From Nucisporomicrobium flavum (lineage in GTDB: Bacteria; Actinomycetota; Actinomycetes; Mycobacteriales; Micromonosporaceae): 55,179 nt of DNA. Of this stretch, positions 16,567-25,000 are shown piece after piece. Below the pieces are notes generated by a model. The model worked only from the letters and a program-made list of their open reading frames with translations. It did not search any database and was not told the origin of the DNA. Numbering within the stretch: position 1 is the first letter of the stretch; the number at the start of each line of letters is the position of its first letter. The stretch is taken from contig NZ_JADMLH010000032.1 of the NCBI RefSeq assembly GCF_016464385.1, positions 1 through 55,179 on the forward strand, given 5' to 3'. A program made the position numbers and the translations under genes.

Positions 16567-18140
16567 CCTCCGCGGCCCGCACCCGCGCGGGGGTGGCCGG
16601 CGCCGCCGCCGTCATCACGGTGCTGACCGTCGTGTCGCGCCTGGCCGGCTTCGGGCGTACGTTCGTCTTCCTGCACACCGTCGGCGCCGACGGGCTGGCC
16701 AACGTCTACAACGCGGCCAACACCATCCCGAACATCGTGTTCGAGCTGGTCGCCGGCGGCGCGCTGGCGAGCCTCGTGGTGCCGCTGATCGCCGGCGCCG
16801 CCGAGGCCGGGGACCGCGAACGGGTCGGCGCGGTGGCGTCCGCGCTGCTCACCTGGGTGCTCACGCTGATGGTGCCGCTGGCGGTGCTGGTGGCGCTGCT
16901 GGCCGGCCCGATCGCGGGGCTGCTCGACGTGCCACCCGACCACCAGGTGGTGGCCGCGCGGATGCTGCGGGTCTTCGCCCCGCAGCTGCCCCTGTACGGC
17001 ATCGGCATCGTGCTGACCGGGGTGCTGCAGGCGTACCACCGGTTCGCCTGGCCGGTCATCGCGCCGCTGCTGTCCAGTGTCACCGTCATGGGGGCGTACC
17101 TGAGCTACGCGGTGGCGGACGGTGCGCGGACGGACTTCGCGGGACTCAGCCGCACCGGGGAGCTGATCCTGTCCGCCGGTACGACGCTCGGCGTGGTCGT
17201 GCTCGCGCTGTGCCTGCTGATCCCGCTGAGCCGGCTGCGGTTGCGGCTACGGCCGGGTTACCGGTTCCCGGGCGACGAGGGCAGGCGCGCGCTGCGGCTC
17301 GGCTGGGCCGGGGCGGTGACCGTGGGCTCGCAGCAGATCATGGTGCTGGTCGTCGTGGCGGTGGCCGTGGGCGGGCCGCTGACGGCGTACAACGCGGCGC
17401 AGACGGTGTTCCTGCTGCCCTGGGCCGTGCTGGCGGTGCCGCTGGCCACGGCCGTCTACCCCCGGCTGGCCGCCGCGGTGGCGCGCGGGGACGACGACGC
17501 GTACGCCGGATCGCTGGCCGCCACCGCCCGCCCGGTCGTGCTGCTCGCGTGCCTCGGCGCCGCCGCGATCGCCGCCCTGGCGTGGCCGGTGGCGTACCTG
17601 GTCGGGGCGCCCGCCGCCGCGCCCGGCATCGTCGCCTTCGCGCCCGGCCTGCTCGGCTACGCGCTGTTCGCCCTGCTGTCGCGAGCCCTGTACGCGCGCG
17701 GCGCCACGGTGGCCGCCGCGACCGCCACCGCGGCCGGATGGGGCATCGCCGCCGTGGCCGCCGTCGTGCTCTCCGCGGTGCTGCCCGCCGACCGTCAGCT
17801 CATCGGACTCGGCGCCGCCAACGCGGTAGGCATGTCGGCGATCGGACTGCTGCTGGCGCTGGCCGTACGCCGCCACGCCGGCCCACTGGCGCTCACGGGA
17901 CTGCCGCGGGCCGCCGCCGTGGGTATCGTGGCGGCGGTCGCGGCCGGGTTCGCCGGGTGGGGCGTGGCGGAGGCGCTGCGCCACGCGTCCGGCGGCACCC
18001 CGGCAGCGGGAACCAGCCTCCTGCAGGGCATGCTGGGCGGGATCACGGTCGCGGTCGTCTTCGCCGCGGTGGCGTACCCGCCGGCCCGCCGCGATCTCCG
18101 TCCGCTGGTCTCGAGAGTCACCGGGAGGAACCGCAGGTGA
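16563..18140 (+). CDS. MurJ/MviN-family lipid flippase
   Basis: 525 residues from GTG 16563 (GTGA overlap; the open frame further upstream is a shadow). About 14 membrane segments, MOP-type organisation, N-terminal VSRLAGFGRTFVF and the conserved FELVAGGALASLVVPL region. MurJ flips lipid II, but the neighbours (PNPT-like protein, GT4, ALP-like membrane protein) suggest a paralogue handling another polyprenyl-linked glycan. It lacks the long C-terminal pseudokinase of the principal mycobacterial MurJ (MviN). Confidence 0.88.
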   Translation: MTSAARTRAGVAGAAAVITVLTVVSRLAGFGRTFVFLHTVGADGLANVYNAANTIPNIVFELVAGGALASLVVPLIAGAAEAGDRERVGAVASALLTWVLTLMVPLAVLVALLAGPIAGLLDVPPDHQVVAARMLRVFAPQLPLYGIGIVLTGVLQAYHRFAWPVIAPLLSSVTVMGAYLSYAVADGARTDFAGLSRTGELILSAGTTLGVVVLALCLLIPLSRLRLRLRPGYRFPGDEGRRALRLGWAGAVTVGSQQIMVLVVVAVAVGGPLTAYNAAQTVFLLPWAVLAVPLATAVYPRLAAAVARGDDDAYAGSLAATARPVVLLACLGAAAIAALAWPVAYLVGAPAAAPGIVAFAPGLLGYALFALLSRALYARGATVAAATATAAGWGIAAVAAVVLSAVLPADRQLIGLGAANAVGMSAIGLLLALAVRRHAGPLALTGLPRAAAVGIVAAVAAGFAGWGVAEALRHASGGTPAAGTSLLQGMLGGITVAVVFAAVAYPPARRDLRPLVSRVTGRNRR

Positions 18141-19261
18141 GCGACGCGGCGCAGGCCACCTCCGGCACGGTCGCGCTGGTGCTGGGCTCCAGCACCGGCG
18201 GCGTCGGCCGGCACGTCTCCTCGCTGACCCGCGGCCTGCTCGCCGCGGGCCGGCGGGTGCTGGTCTGCGGGCCGGCCGCCACCGACGAGCTGTTCGGCTT
18301 CGCCGCCGCCGGGGCCGAATTCGCGCCGGTGGAGATCCCGGCCAGCCCGGGCCCGCAGGACTCCGGCGCGATCCGCTCGCTGCGCCGGGCGCTGGCCGGC
18401 CGGGAGCTCGACGTGGTGCACGCGCACGGCCTGCGCGCCGGGTTCGTCGCCGCGCTGGCCCGCCCGCCCGCGCCGCTGGTGGTGACCTGGCACAACGCCG
18501 TCCTGGCCCGCGGCCTGCGGGGCAGCGCCTCCGCGCTGGTCGAGCGGATCGTGGCGCGCTCCGCCGCGCTGACCCTCGGCGCCTCCGAGGACCTCGTCGA
18601 GCGGGCCCTGTCGCTGGGCGCCCGCAGCGCCCGCCTCGGTGCCGTGGCCTCGCCCGAGTTCGCCGCGGCGAAGCGCAGCCGCGCCGCCGTGCGCGCCGAG
18701 TTCCGCCTGGCGCCGGGCGCGCCGCTGATCCTGTCCGTGGGCCGGCTGCACCCGCAGAAGCGCTACGACGTGCTGCTGGAGGCGGCCGGGCGGTGGCGGG
18801 AGCTGGATCCCCAGCCGGTCACCGTGATCGCCGGCTCCGGGCCGAGCTACATGCTGCTGGCCCAGCGCGCCTCCGAGCTGCACGCCAAGTTCTACCTGCT
18901 CGGGCACCGCACCGACGTGCCCGACCTGCTCGCCGGCGCCGACCTCGCCGTGATCACCAGCGACTGGGAGGCGCGGCAGCTGTTCGCGCAGGAGGCGCTG
19001 CGGGCCGGCGTACCGCTGATCGCGACGGCGGTGGGCGGGCTGCCGGGGCTGGTCGGTGACGCCGCCGTGCTCATCCCGCCGGGTGACGTGGACGCGCTCG
19101 ATATCGCCGTCCGCGAGATGCTGGCCGACGCCGGCAAGCTCGCCGACTACGCCGCGCGCGGGCCCCGGCAGGCCGCGACCTGGCCGAACGAGGCGGACAC
19201 CGTGGCGGACGTGCTGGCCGCGTACGCCTCCGTCACCGGCGCCCGGGCGGGGCAGGGGTGA
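18137..19261 (+). CDS. GT4-family glycosyltransferase
   Basis: 374 residues, GTG 18137 with GGGAGGAA upstream. GT-B fold: N-terminal GSSTGGVGRHV donor-side glycine loop, HAHGLRAG, LSVGRLHPQKRYDVLLEAA at the C-domain start, and an E-x7-E motif in DWEARQLFAQEALRAG. Expected to add a nucleotide-sugar-derived residue to a lipid or polyol acceptor on the inner face of the membrane. It overlaps both neighbours by 4 bp, so it is translationally coupled to the flippase. Confidence 0.9.
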   Translation: MSDAAQATSGTVALVLGSSTGGVGRHVSSLTRGLLAAGRRVLVCGPAATDELFGFAAAGAEFAPVEIPASPGPQDSGAIRSLRRALAGRELDVVHAHGLRAGFVAALARPPAPLVVTWHNAVLARGLRGSASALVERIVARSAALTLGASEDLVERALSLGARSARLGAVASPEFAAAKRSRAAVRAEFRLAPGAPLILSVGRLHPQKRYDVLLEAAGRWRELDPQPVTVIAGSGPSYMLLAQRASELHAKFYLLGHRTDVPDLLAGADLAVITSDWEARQLFAQEALRAGVPLIATAVGGLPGLVGDAAVLIPPGDVDALDIAVREMLADAGKLADYAARGPRQAATWPNEADTVADVLAAYASVTGARAGQG

Positions 19262-21513
19262 AGCTGCTGCGGCGCCTGCTCGCCTCGGTACGGCGCGGGG
19301 ACCGTCCGGACTCGGCCCCGCCGTCGCGGTCGCCGCGCCGGCGGGCGTGGGTGCCGTACGCCCTCGTGGTCCTGGCGGCCCTGGCCAGCCTGGCCGGCCT
19401 CTCGGTGCGCCCGCCCACCGGGGTGCCCGGCGACACGGCCGACTACGTGATCGTCGCCGGGGCGGCCGGACTGCGCTGGGACGATCTCGACCCGAAGCGC
19501 ACCCCGGCGCTGTGGCAGGAGGCCACGCAGGGCTCGATCGGCTGGCTGTCGGTCCGCTCCGCGCACCACGCGACCTGTCCCGCCGACGGATGGCTGACCC
19601 TGGGCGCCGGCAACTATGCCGTCTGGAACGCCCGCCGCGTCTCGGGCAAGTGCCCGGCGCTCGCGCCCGTGGTGGAGCAGCCCGACGGCATCGGCGCCAA
19701 CCTGCCCGAGATGGCCCGCGTCGTACGCGCCAACGCCGACAACCAGCCGTACGGGGCGGTGCCCGGCGCGCTGTCCGAGTCGGTGCGGTGCACGGTGGCG
19801 GTGGGCCCGGGTGCGGCGGTGGGCGCTGCCCGGCCGTACGGGCGCGTCGACCGGTACGCCCCCGCGCTGCCCGACGACCCGCAGGGCCTGTTCACCCAGT
19901 GCCCGCTGAGCCTGGTGGACCTGGGCTCGATCACCGCGACCGGTACGGCCCGGCAGGCGCAGGTGGCGCTGGCGGACTCGACCCTGGCCCGGGTGCTGGC
20001 CGCCCGCCCCCAGCAGTCCCTGGTCGTCGTGGCGGGCGTCTCGGACACCGACACCTCGTCGCGGCTGCACGTGGCCATCGCCGAGGGGCCCGGGTGGCGT
20101 GGCGGCTGGCTGACCTCCGCCGGCACCGGCCGCGACGGCTACCTCCAGCTGGTCGACCTCGCGCCGACGGTCCTCACCACGATCGGCCGGCCCGCGCCGG
20201 AAGGGCTGTTCAGCGGGCGTACGGCCAGCTCGGTCGACGGGCGTCCCGCGGACCTGGCCGGCTCGGTGCTCGGCGAGCACGACGCCGACCGGCGCTCGGC
20301 CGCCCAGCGGGGCATCGCGGGCATGTTCTTCACCGGCCTGGCCGCCGTGCAGGTCGCGCTGTTCCTGCTCGTCGTGCCGCTGATGATCCGGGCCCGGCGG
20401 CACGCGGGCCCCACCGGCCCGGCCTCGGCGCCGCGGCTGATGGTGCGCTCGGTGGAGGTGCTGCTCATCGCGGCGGCGCTGGCGATCCCGGCGGCGCTGC
20501 TGACCGACGCGCTGCCGTGGTGGCGCACCGGCCGGCCGGGCATCGTGTTCGCCCTGCTGACGTTCGCGGTCGTGGCGGCGGGCACGGCCGCGGTCCGGCT
20601 GGCCCCGCGCTACCCGCGCACGCTGTGGCCGATGGGGGTCATCGCGGCCGGCGCGGCCGTGGTGGTCGGCGCGGACCTGCTCACCGGGGCCCGGCTGCAG
20701 CTCAACGGCGTCGCCGGCTACTCGGCGGTCGAGGGCGCCCGCTACTCGGGCGTGGGCAGCGTCGGGCTCGGCGTCTTCGTCGCGGGCGCGCTGCTGGTCG
20801 CCGGCTGCGCCGCCCAGTGGGTACGCCGCCCCTGGCGCCCGGTCGTGGTCGTGCTGGTCGGCGGCTTCGCGGTGATCATGGTGGGGAGCCCGTACCTGGG
20901 CGCCGACCCGGTCGGGGCGATCGCGGTCACCGCCGGGGTGTGCGTGGCCGCCGCGATCAGCACCGGCGGCTGGCTCACGTTCCCGCGCTTCGCCTGGGCC
21001 ACCGTCGCGGGGCTCGCGGTGACGATCGGCTTCGCCGTGCTGGACCTGCGCCGCCCCGCCCTCGAGCAGGGCAGCGTGGGCCGGTTCCTGACCGCCCTGG
21101 GCGACGGTACGGCCGGCCCGGCGATCCAGCGTGCCGCCGCCGCCAGCGGGCTCGCCCTGGACAGCCCGCTGACGTTCCTGGCGGTGGGCGGCGCGCTCAT
21201 GCTCGCGTTCAGCCAGTTCTCCCCGTGGGGCGGGCTCAACCGGGTCTTCGGGCTGCACCCGGCGCTGCGGGCGGCGCTGGCCGGCACCACGGTCGCCGTG
21301 GTGCTCGCCGGGATCTTCGGCGGGGCGGCGTTCGCCGTGGCCGGTGCCGCCGCGGCGGTGGCCGTACCCGTGATGGTGCTGACCACGATGCGCGTTCTGG
21401 AGCATGCGGCCGACCGGACGCGCCCGGACGGTGAGACCGACGGCCCGGGCGGGCCCGGCTTGTCCGCCCGGCACACCCCGGCGCCGGACAAATCCGGCGC
21501 GTCCGTGCGCTGA
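19258..21513 (+). CDS. Polytopic membrane protein with alkaline-phosphatase-like extracytoplasmic domain
   Basis: 751 residues from GTG 19258. One membrane helix (about 37-56), then a large outside domain (about 60-345) whose pattern VIVAGAAGLRWDDLDPKRTPALW ... TCPADGWLTLGAGN ... VVAGVSDTD ... GYLQLVDLAPTVL follows the alkaline-phosphatase/phosphodiesterase superfamily. This is followed by about 10 helices (350-710). The threonine in HHATCPADGWLTLG is the candidate nucleophile. It may release or transfer a phospho-glycan. Last gene of the overlapped PNPT-MurJ-GT4 set, directly before pyrG. Confidence 0.72.
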   Translation: MKLLRRLLASVRRGDRPDSAPPSRSPRRRAWVPYALVVLAALASLAGLSVRPPTGVPGDTADYVIVAGAAGLRWDDLDPKRTPALWQEATQGSIGWLSVRSAHHATCPADGWLTLGAGNYAVWNARRVSGKCPALAPVVEQPDGIGANLPEMARVVRANADNQPYGAVPGALSESVRCTVAVGPGAAVGAARPYGRVDRYAPALPDDPQGLFTQCPLSLVDLGSITATGTARQAQVALADSTLARVLAARPQQSLVVVAGVSDTDTSSRLHVAIAEGPGWRGGWLTSAGTGRDGYLQLVDLAPTVLTTIGRPAPEGLFSGRTASSVDGRPADLAGSVLGEHDADRRSAAQRGIAGMFFTGLAAVQVALFLLVVPLMIRARRHAGPTGPASAPRLMVRSVEVLLIAAALAIPAALLTDALPWWRTGRPGIVFALLTFAVVAAGTAAVRLAPRYPRTLWPMGVIAAGAAVVVGADLLTGARLQLNGVAGYSAVEGARYSGVGSVGLGVFVAGALLVAGCAAQWVRRPWRPVVVVLVGGFAVIMVGSPYLGADPVGAIAVTAGVCVAAAISTGGWLTFPRFAWATVAGLAVTIGFAVLDLRRPALEQGSVGRFLTALGDGTAGPAIQRAAAASGLALDSPLTFLAVGGALMLAFSQFSPWGGLNRVFGLHPALRAALAGTTVAVVLAGIFGGAAFAVAGAAAAVAVPVMVLTTMRVLEHAADRTRPDGETDGPGGPGLSARHTPAPDKSGASVR

Positions 21514-21567
21514 CACGCGCGCGAGCAGCCCGGACGTGCGCGCGCGGGCGGGGGTGTTACGGTTAAA

Positions 21568-21652
21568 TCCCGTGGATGGCCCGACCTGCGATCCGGAGAT
21601 TTCCGGAGGCGGTCGGCGCCGGTCTGCAAGACCGAACTGACGGACCACGGGA
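21568..21652 (+). promoter_or_regulatory. Predicted structured leader RNA of pyrG (three-way junction)
   Basis: Closing stem TCCCGTGG (21568-21575) with CCACGGGA (21645-21652), 8 bp. Inside it, hairpin 2 is CCGACC (21581-21586) with GGTCGG (21611-21616), topped by TCCGGA-GATT-TCCGGA (21592-21607). Hairpin 3 is CGGTC-TGCAA-GACCG (21620-21634). All pairs are Watson-Crick. The 3' strand of the closing stem includes the GGGAG part of the pyrG Shine-Dalgarno, so the fold would hide the ribosome binding site. No U-tract is present, which argues for translational control. This is seen in sequence; function is inference. Confidence 0.55.
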
Positions 21653-21659
21653 GCAGGCC

Positions 21660-23384
21660 TTGGCAGCAACAGTGCGCGAGACGCGGCACATCTTCGTCAC
21701 CGGGGGCGTCGCCTCCTCGCTGGGCAAGGGCCTCACCGCCTCCAGCCTCGGAAACCTGCTGACCGCGCGCGGCCTGCGGGTCGTCATGCAGAAGCTGGAC
21801 CCCTACCTCAACGTCGACCCGGGCACGATGAACCCGTTCCAGCACGGCGAGGTGTTCGTCACCGACGACGGCGCCGAGACCGACCTGGACGTCGGCCACT
21901 ACGAGCGCTTCCTCGACCGGGCGCTGTCCGGCAAGGCCAACGTGACCACCGGGCAGATCTACTCGGCCGTCATCGCCAAGGAGCGCCGCGGCGAGTACCT
22001 CGGCGACACCGTGCAGGTCATCCCGCACATCACGAACGAGATCAAGGAGCGCATCTTCGCGATGGCCGCTCCGGACGACTACGGCCGGGTGCCGGACGTC
22101 GTCATCACCGAGGTCGGCGGCACGGTCGGTGACATGGAGTCGCTGCCGTTCCTCGAGGCGATCCGCCAGGTGCGCCACGAGATCGGCCGCGACCGGGTGT
22201 TCTACCTGCACGTGTCGCTGGTGCCGTACCTGGCGCCGTCGGGCGAGCTGAAGACCAAACCGACCCAGCACTCGGTGGCCACGCTGCGCAACATCGGTAT
22301 CCAGCCGGACGCGCTGGTCTGCCGCAGCGACCGGGAGATCCCGGACAAGCTCAAGCACAAGCTCTCGCTGTACTGCGACGTCGACGCCGAGGCCGTCGTG
22401 GCCTGCCCGGACGCGCCGAGCATCTACGACATCCCCAAGGTGCTGCACCGCGAGGGCCTCGACGCGTACGTCGTGCGCCGGCTGGGCCTGTCGTTCCGGG
22501 ACGTCGACTGGTCCAGCTGGGACGACCTGCTCGAGCGGGTGCACCACCCCCGCCGCACGATCACCGTGGCGCTGGTCGGCAAGTACGTCGACCTGCCGGA
22601 CGCGTACCTGTCGGTCAGCGAGGCGATCCGTGCGGCCGGCTTCGCCAACACGGCGAAGGTGCAGCTGCGCTGGGTGCCCAGCGACGACTGCGACACCATG
22701 GCCGGCGCCGCCGCCGCGCTCAAGGGCGTCGACGGCATCGTCATCCCCGGCGGCTTCGGCATCCGCGGCATCGAGGGCAAGATCAACACTTCCCGGTACG
22801 CGCGGGAGAACGGCATCCCGATCCTCGGGCTGTGCCTCGGGCTGCAGTGCATGACGATCGACGCCGCCCGCAACCTGGCCGGGCTGCAGGGCGCCAACTC
22901 GCTGGAGTTCGACGAGCGGGCCCCGTACCCGGTGATCTCCACGATGGCCGACCAGGAGGACATCGTCGCGGGCAAGGGCGACCTGGGCGGCACGATGCGG
23001 CTGGGGGCGTACCCGGCGAAGCTGACCGAGGGTTCGGTGGTGGCCGAGGCGTACGGCAGCACCGAGATCTCCGAGCGGCACCGGCACCGCTACGAGGTGA
23101 ACAACGCGTACCGCGACAAGCTCGCCAAGGCCGGCCTCACGTTCTCCGGCACCTCGCCGGACGGGCGGCTCGTGGAGTTCATCGAGCTGGACCGCGAGAC
23201 GCACCCGTTCTTCGTGGCCACCCAGGCCCACCCGGAGCTGAAGAGCCGTCCGACCCGGGCGCACCCGCTGTTCGCCGCGTTCGTCAAGGCCGCCGTCGCG
23301 TACGCGGCCGCCGACGAGCTCCCGGTCGAGGTGGCGGCCTCCGCCGACCCCGACACCACCGTCGCGGCGGTGCCCGCCTCATGA
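21660..23384 (+). CDS. pyrG: CTP synthase
   Basis: 574 residues from TTG 21660; family alignment starts at (M)AATVRETRHIFVTGGVAS, and the ATG at 21576 lies within the predicted leader structure. N-terminal synthetase domain with GGVASSLGKG P-loop and KLDPYLNVDPGTMNP. C-terminal class I glutamine amidotransferase with GGFGIRG oxyanion loop, nucleophile Cys in GLCLGLQC and the His/Glu pair in HPELKS. It converts UTP to CTP with glutamine. A TTG start plus an occluded Shine-Dalgarno suggests tight translational control. It overlaps the NUDIX gene by 4 bp. Confidence 0.97.
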   Translation: MAATVRETRHIFVTGGVASSLGKGLTASSLGNLLTARGLRVVMQKLDPYLNVDPGTMNPFQHGEVFVTDDGAETDLDVGHYERFLDRALSGKANVTTGQIYSAVIAKERRGEYLGDTVQVIPHITNEIKERIFAMAAPDDYGRVPDVVITEVGGTVGDMESLPFLEAIRQVRHEIGRDRVFYLHVSLVPYLAPSGELKTKPTQHSVATLRNIGIQPDALVCRSDREIPDKLKHKLSLYCDVDAEAVVACPDAPSIYDIPKVLHREGLDAYVVRRLGLSFRDVDWSSWDDLLERVHHPRRTITVALVGKYVDLPDAYLSVSEAIRAAGFANTAKVQLRWVPSDDCDTMAGAAAALKGVDGIVIPGGFGIRGIEGKINTSRYARENGIPILGLCLGLQCMTIDAARNLAGLQGANSLEFDERAPYPVISTMADQEDIVAGKGDLGGTMRLGAYPAKLTEGSVVAEAYGSTEISERHRHRYEVNNAYRDKLAKAGLTFSGTSPDGRLVEFIELDRETHPFFVATQAHPELKSRPTRAHPLFAAFVKAAVAYAAADELPVEVAASADPDTTVAAVPAS

Positions 23385-23980
23385 CCAGGTTCCGGCACGA
23401 GACGAGGTCGCGGGAGGAGAAGTACTCCGGGCCGGTCTTCAAGGTCTACACCGATGAGATCACCATGTCGGGCGGCGGTACGGCCCACCGGGACGTGGTC
23501 GTCAACACGAACGCGGTCGGCGTGGTCGCCGTCGACGAGGTCGGCCGGGTCGTGCTCATCAAGCAGTACCGGCACCCGGTCGGCAGGCACCTGTGGGAGC
23601 TGCCCGCCGGGCTGTGCGACGTGCGCGGCGAGGACCTCGCGGTGACCGCCCGGCGGGAGCTGGCCGAGGAGGCCGACCTGAACGCCGCCCGCCTCGACCT
23701 GCTCGTCGACCTGCACACCTCGCCGGGCTTCAGCGCGGAGACGATCCGCATCTTCCTCGCCCGCGAGCTGTCGGCCGTGCCGGAGGACGAGCGGCACGAG
23801 CGGCAGGACGAGGAGGCGGACATCGAGATCTGCTGGGTGGATCTCGACGAGGCCGTCGCGATGGTGCTGCGCGGCGAGGTCACCAACGCCGCGGCGGTCG
23901 GTGGCCTGCTCGCCGCCGCCCGGGCGCGCGACGACGGCTGGGCGACGCTGCGCCCGGTGGTCACCCCGCCGCTGGCCTGA
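23381..23980 (+). CDS. NUDIX hydrolase, ADP-ribose pyrophosphatase type
   Basis: 199 residues, ATG 23381 within ATGA. The Nudix box is GLCDVRGEDLAVTARRELAE followed by EADL: the REL-EE metal ligands are intact, but the penultimate Gly of the box is Asp. KQYRHPVGRHLWELPAG upstream is typical of ADP-ribose pyrophosphatases (Rv1700 family). It hydrolyses ADP-ribose to AMP and ribose-5-phosphate. Next to pyrG as in mycobacteria. Confidence 0.92.
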   Translation: MTRFRHETRSREEKYSGPVFKVYTDEITMSGGGTAHRDVVVNTNAVGVVAVDEVGRVVLIKQYRHPVGRHLWELPAGLCDVRGEDLAVTARRELAEEADLNAARLDLLVDLHTSPGFSAETIRIFLARELSAVPEDERHERQDEEADIEICWVDLDEAVAMVLRGEVTNAAAVGGLLAAARARDDGWATLRPVVTPPLA

Positions 23981-23993
23981 CCCGGGGACGGGA

Positions 23994-24036
23994 CGGGCGG
24001 GTCCTGTGAAGGTTGTGTGCAGGACCGGCCCGCCCG
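23994..24036 (+). terminator. Possible terminator after the pyrG-NUDIX operon
   Basis: CGGGCGGGTCCTG (23994-24006) can pair with CAGGACC-ggc-CCGCCCG (24020-24036), with a 3-nt bulge and a 13-nt loop. There is no U-tract, as is common for actinobacterial hairpin terminators. Confidence 0.4.
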
Positions 24037-24061
24037 GCCCGCCGGCTGCCACGATGCCGGC

Positions 24062-24373
24062 GTGGATCTGATCATCGTCATCGCCGTCGTCCTGACCGTC
24101 CTGAGCGCCGCGCTCACGTTCCTGGTGGTGCGCCGCGACCTGCGCCCCGGGCCCGCCGTGGCGGTCTCGGCGGGTGCGGGGCTCGCGGTTGGCCTGTGCT
24201 GGTTCCTCATCCTCTATCTGGCGCTGGCCGCGTTCGTCGCCGCGCTGCTCGCGTACGTGGTGGTGCGGAGGCTCGGGAGCGTGAAGGCGGCGGCGTGGAG
24301 CGGCGTCGCGGCGTACGCGATGGTCGCCCTGGCGTCGGCGGCCCTGATCGCGGCGGCGCTGGAAACCATGTGA
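24062..24373 (+). CDS. Small four-helix membrane protein, unknown function
   Basis: 103 residues from GTG 24062; the open frame begins at 24017, but hydrophobicity starts at VDLIIVIAVVLTV. CACGAT lies 6 nt before the GTG, consistent with a leaderless transcript. Four hydrophobic helices (about 2-22, 32-52, 50-70, 78-100) separated by short Arg-containing loops. Not recognised. Confidence 0.6.
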   Translation: MDLIIVIAVVLTVLSAALTFLVVRRDLRPGPAVAVSAGAGLAVGLCWFLILYLALAAFVAALLAYVVVRRLGSVKAAAWSGVAAYAMVALASAALIAAALETM

Positions 24374-24380
24374 GCCGACG

Positions 24381-24393
24381 TACGGTGGACCGG
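24381..24393 (+). promoter_or_regulatory. Leaderless promoter element of the DUF427 gene
   Basis: TACGGT (24381-24386), then 6 nt, then GTG 24393. The same TACGGT-N6-GTG arrangement recurs at 41568 and 45104 in this window. No Shine-Dalgarno precedes the GTG. Confidence 0.55.
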
Positions 24394-24854
24394 TGGAATC
24401 CGTCTGGGACTACCCGCGTCCGCCCCGGGTCGAGCGCAGCACCGCCCGGATCACCGTGACGCACGCCGGGCAGGTGGTCGCGGACAGCCGCCGATGCCTG
24501 CGGGTGCTGGAGACCTCGCACCCGCCGGTCTACTACGTGCCCCGCGGGGACGTCGCGGAGGGTGTGCTGCGGCCCGCGTCCGGCCAGTCGTGGTGCGAGT
24601 TCAAGGGCACGGCGACCTACTGGGACCTGGTCGTGGCGGACGCCGAGGTGCCGGCCGCCGCCTGGTCGTACGAGCGGCCCACCCCCGAGTACGCGCAGCT
24701 CACCGAGGCCGTCGCCTTCTATCCGGGCCGGGTCGACGAGTGCCGCGTCGACGGCGAGGTGGTCCGCGCGCAGGAGGGCGACTTCTACGGCGGGTGGATC
24801 ACCGCGGACATCACCGGCCCGTTCAAGGGCGGCCCCGGCACGCGCGGCTGGTGA
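24393..24854 (+). CDS. DUF427 family protein
   Basis: 153 residues, GTG 24393 (leaderless pattern). The motifs VVADSRRCLRVLETSHPPVYYVPRGDV and GTATYWDL are the DUF427 (PF04248) signature: a compact beta fold with no established enzymatic role, frequent in actinobacteria. The end (PGTRGW) lies in the first copy of a 31-bp tandem repeat, so the C-terminus has been shaped by the repeat. Confidence 0.85.
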   Translation: MESVWDYPRPPRVERSTARITVTHAGQVVADSRRCLRVLETSHPPVYYVPRGDVAEGVLRPASGQSWCEFKGTATYWDLVVADAEVPAAAWSYERPTPEYAQLTEAVAFYPGRVDECRVDGEVVRAQEGDFYGGWITADITGPFKGGPGTRGW

Positions 24855-24954
24855 CCCCGCCGGCCCCGGCACGCGCGGCTGGTGACCCCGCCGGCCCCGG
24901 CACGCGCGGCTGGTGACCCCGCCGGCCCCGGCACGCGCGGCTGGTGACCCCGCA
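24831..24954. repeat. Four tandem copies of a 31-bp repeat
   Basis: Units 24831-24861, 24862-24892, 24893-24923 and 24924-24954 begin GGCCCCGGCACGCGCGGCTG. The first three are identical and the fourth differs only at its last base. The array starts in the final codons of the DUF427 gene (its W-stop is in unit 1) and fills the gap to the next gene. Near identity implies recent expansion. Confidence 0.95.
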
Positions 24955-25000
24955 GGGCCCGGCTGCGGCGACGCCTGCCGGCGGTGGCAGGGTGGCGGGT

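Noticed and set aside
21561..21652. tRNA-Cys gene upstream of pyrG
   Set aside because: A CTGCAAG loop and an 8-bp closing stem are present, but no D-arm or T-arm follows in tRNA order; only 10 nt separate the anticodon-like hairpin from the acceptor-like strand.
24831..24954. CRISPR array
   Set aside because: The 31-bp units are directly adjacent with no spacers and no cas genes nearby.
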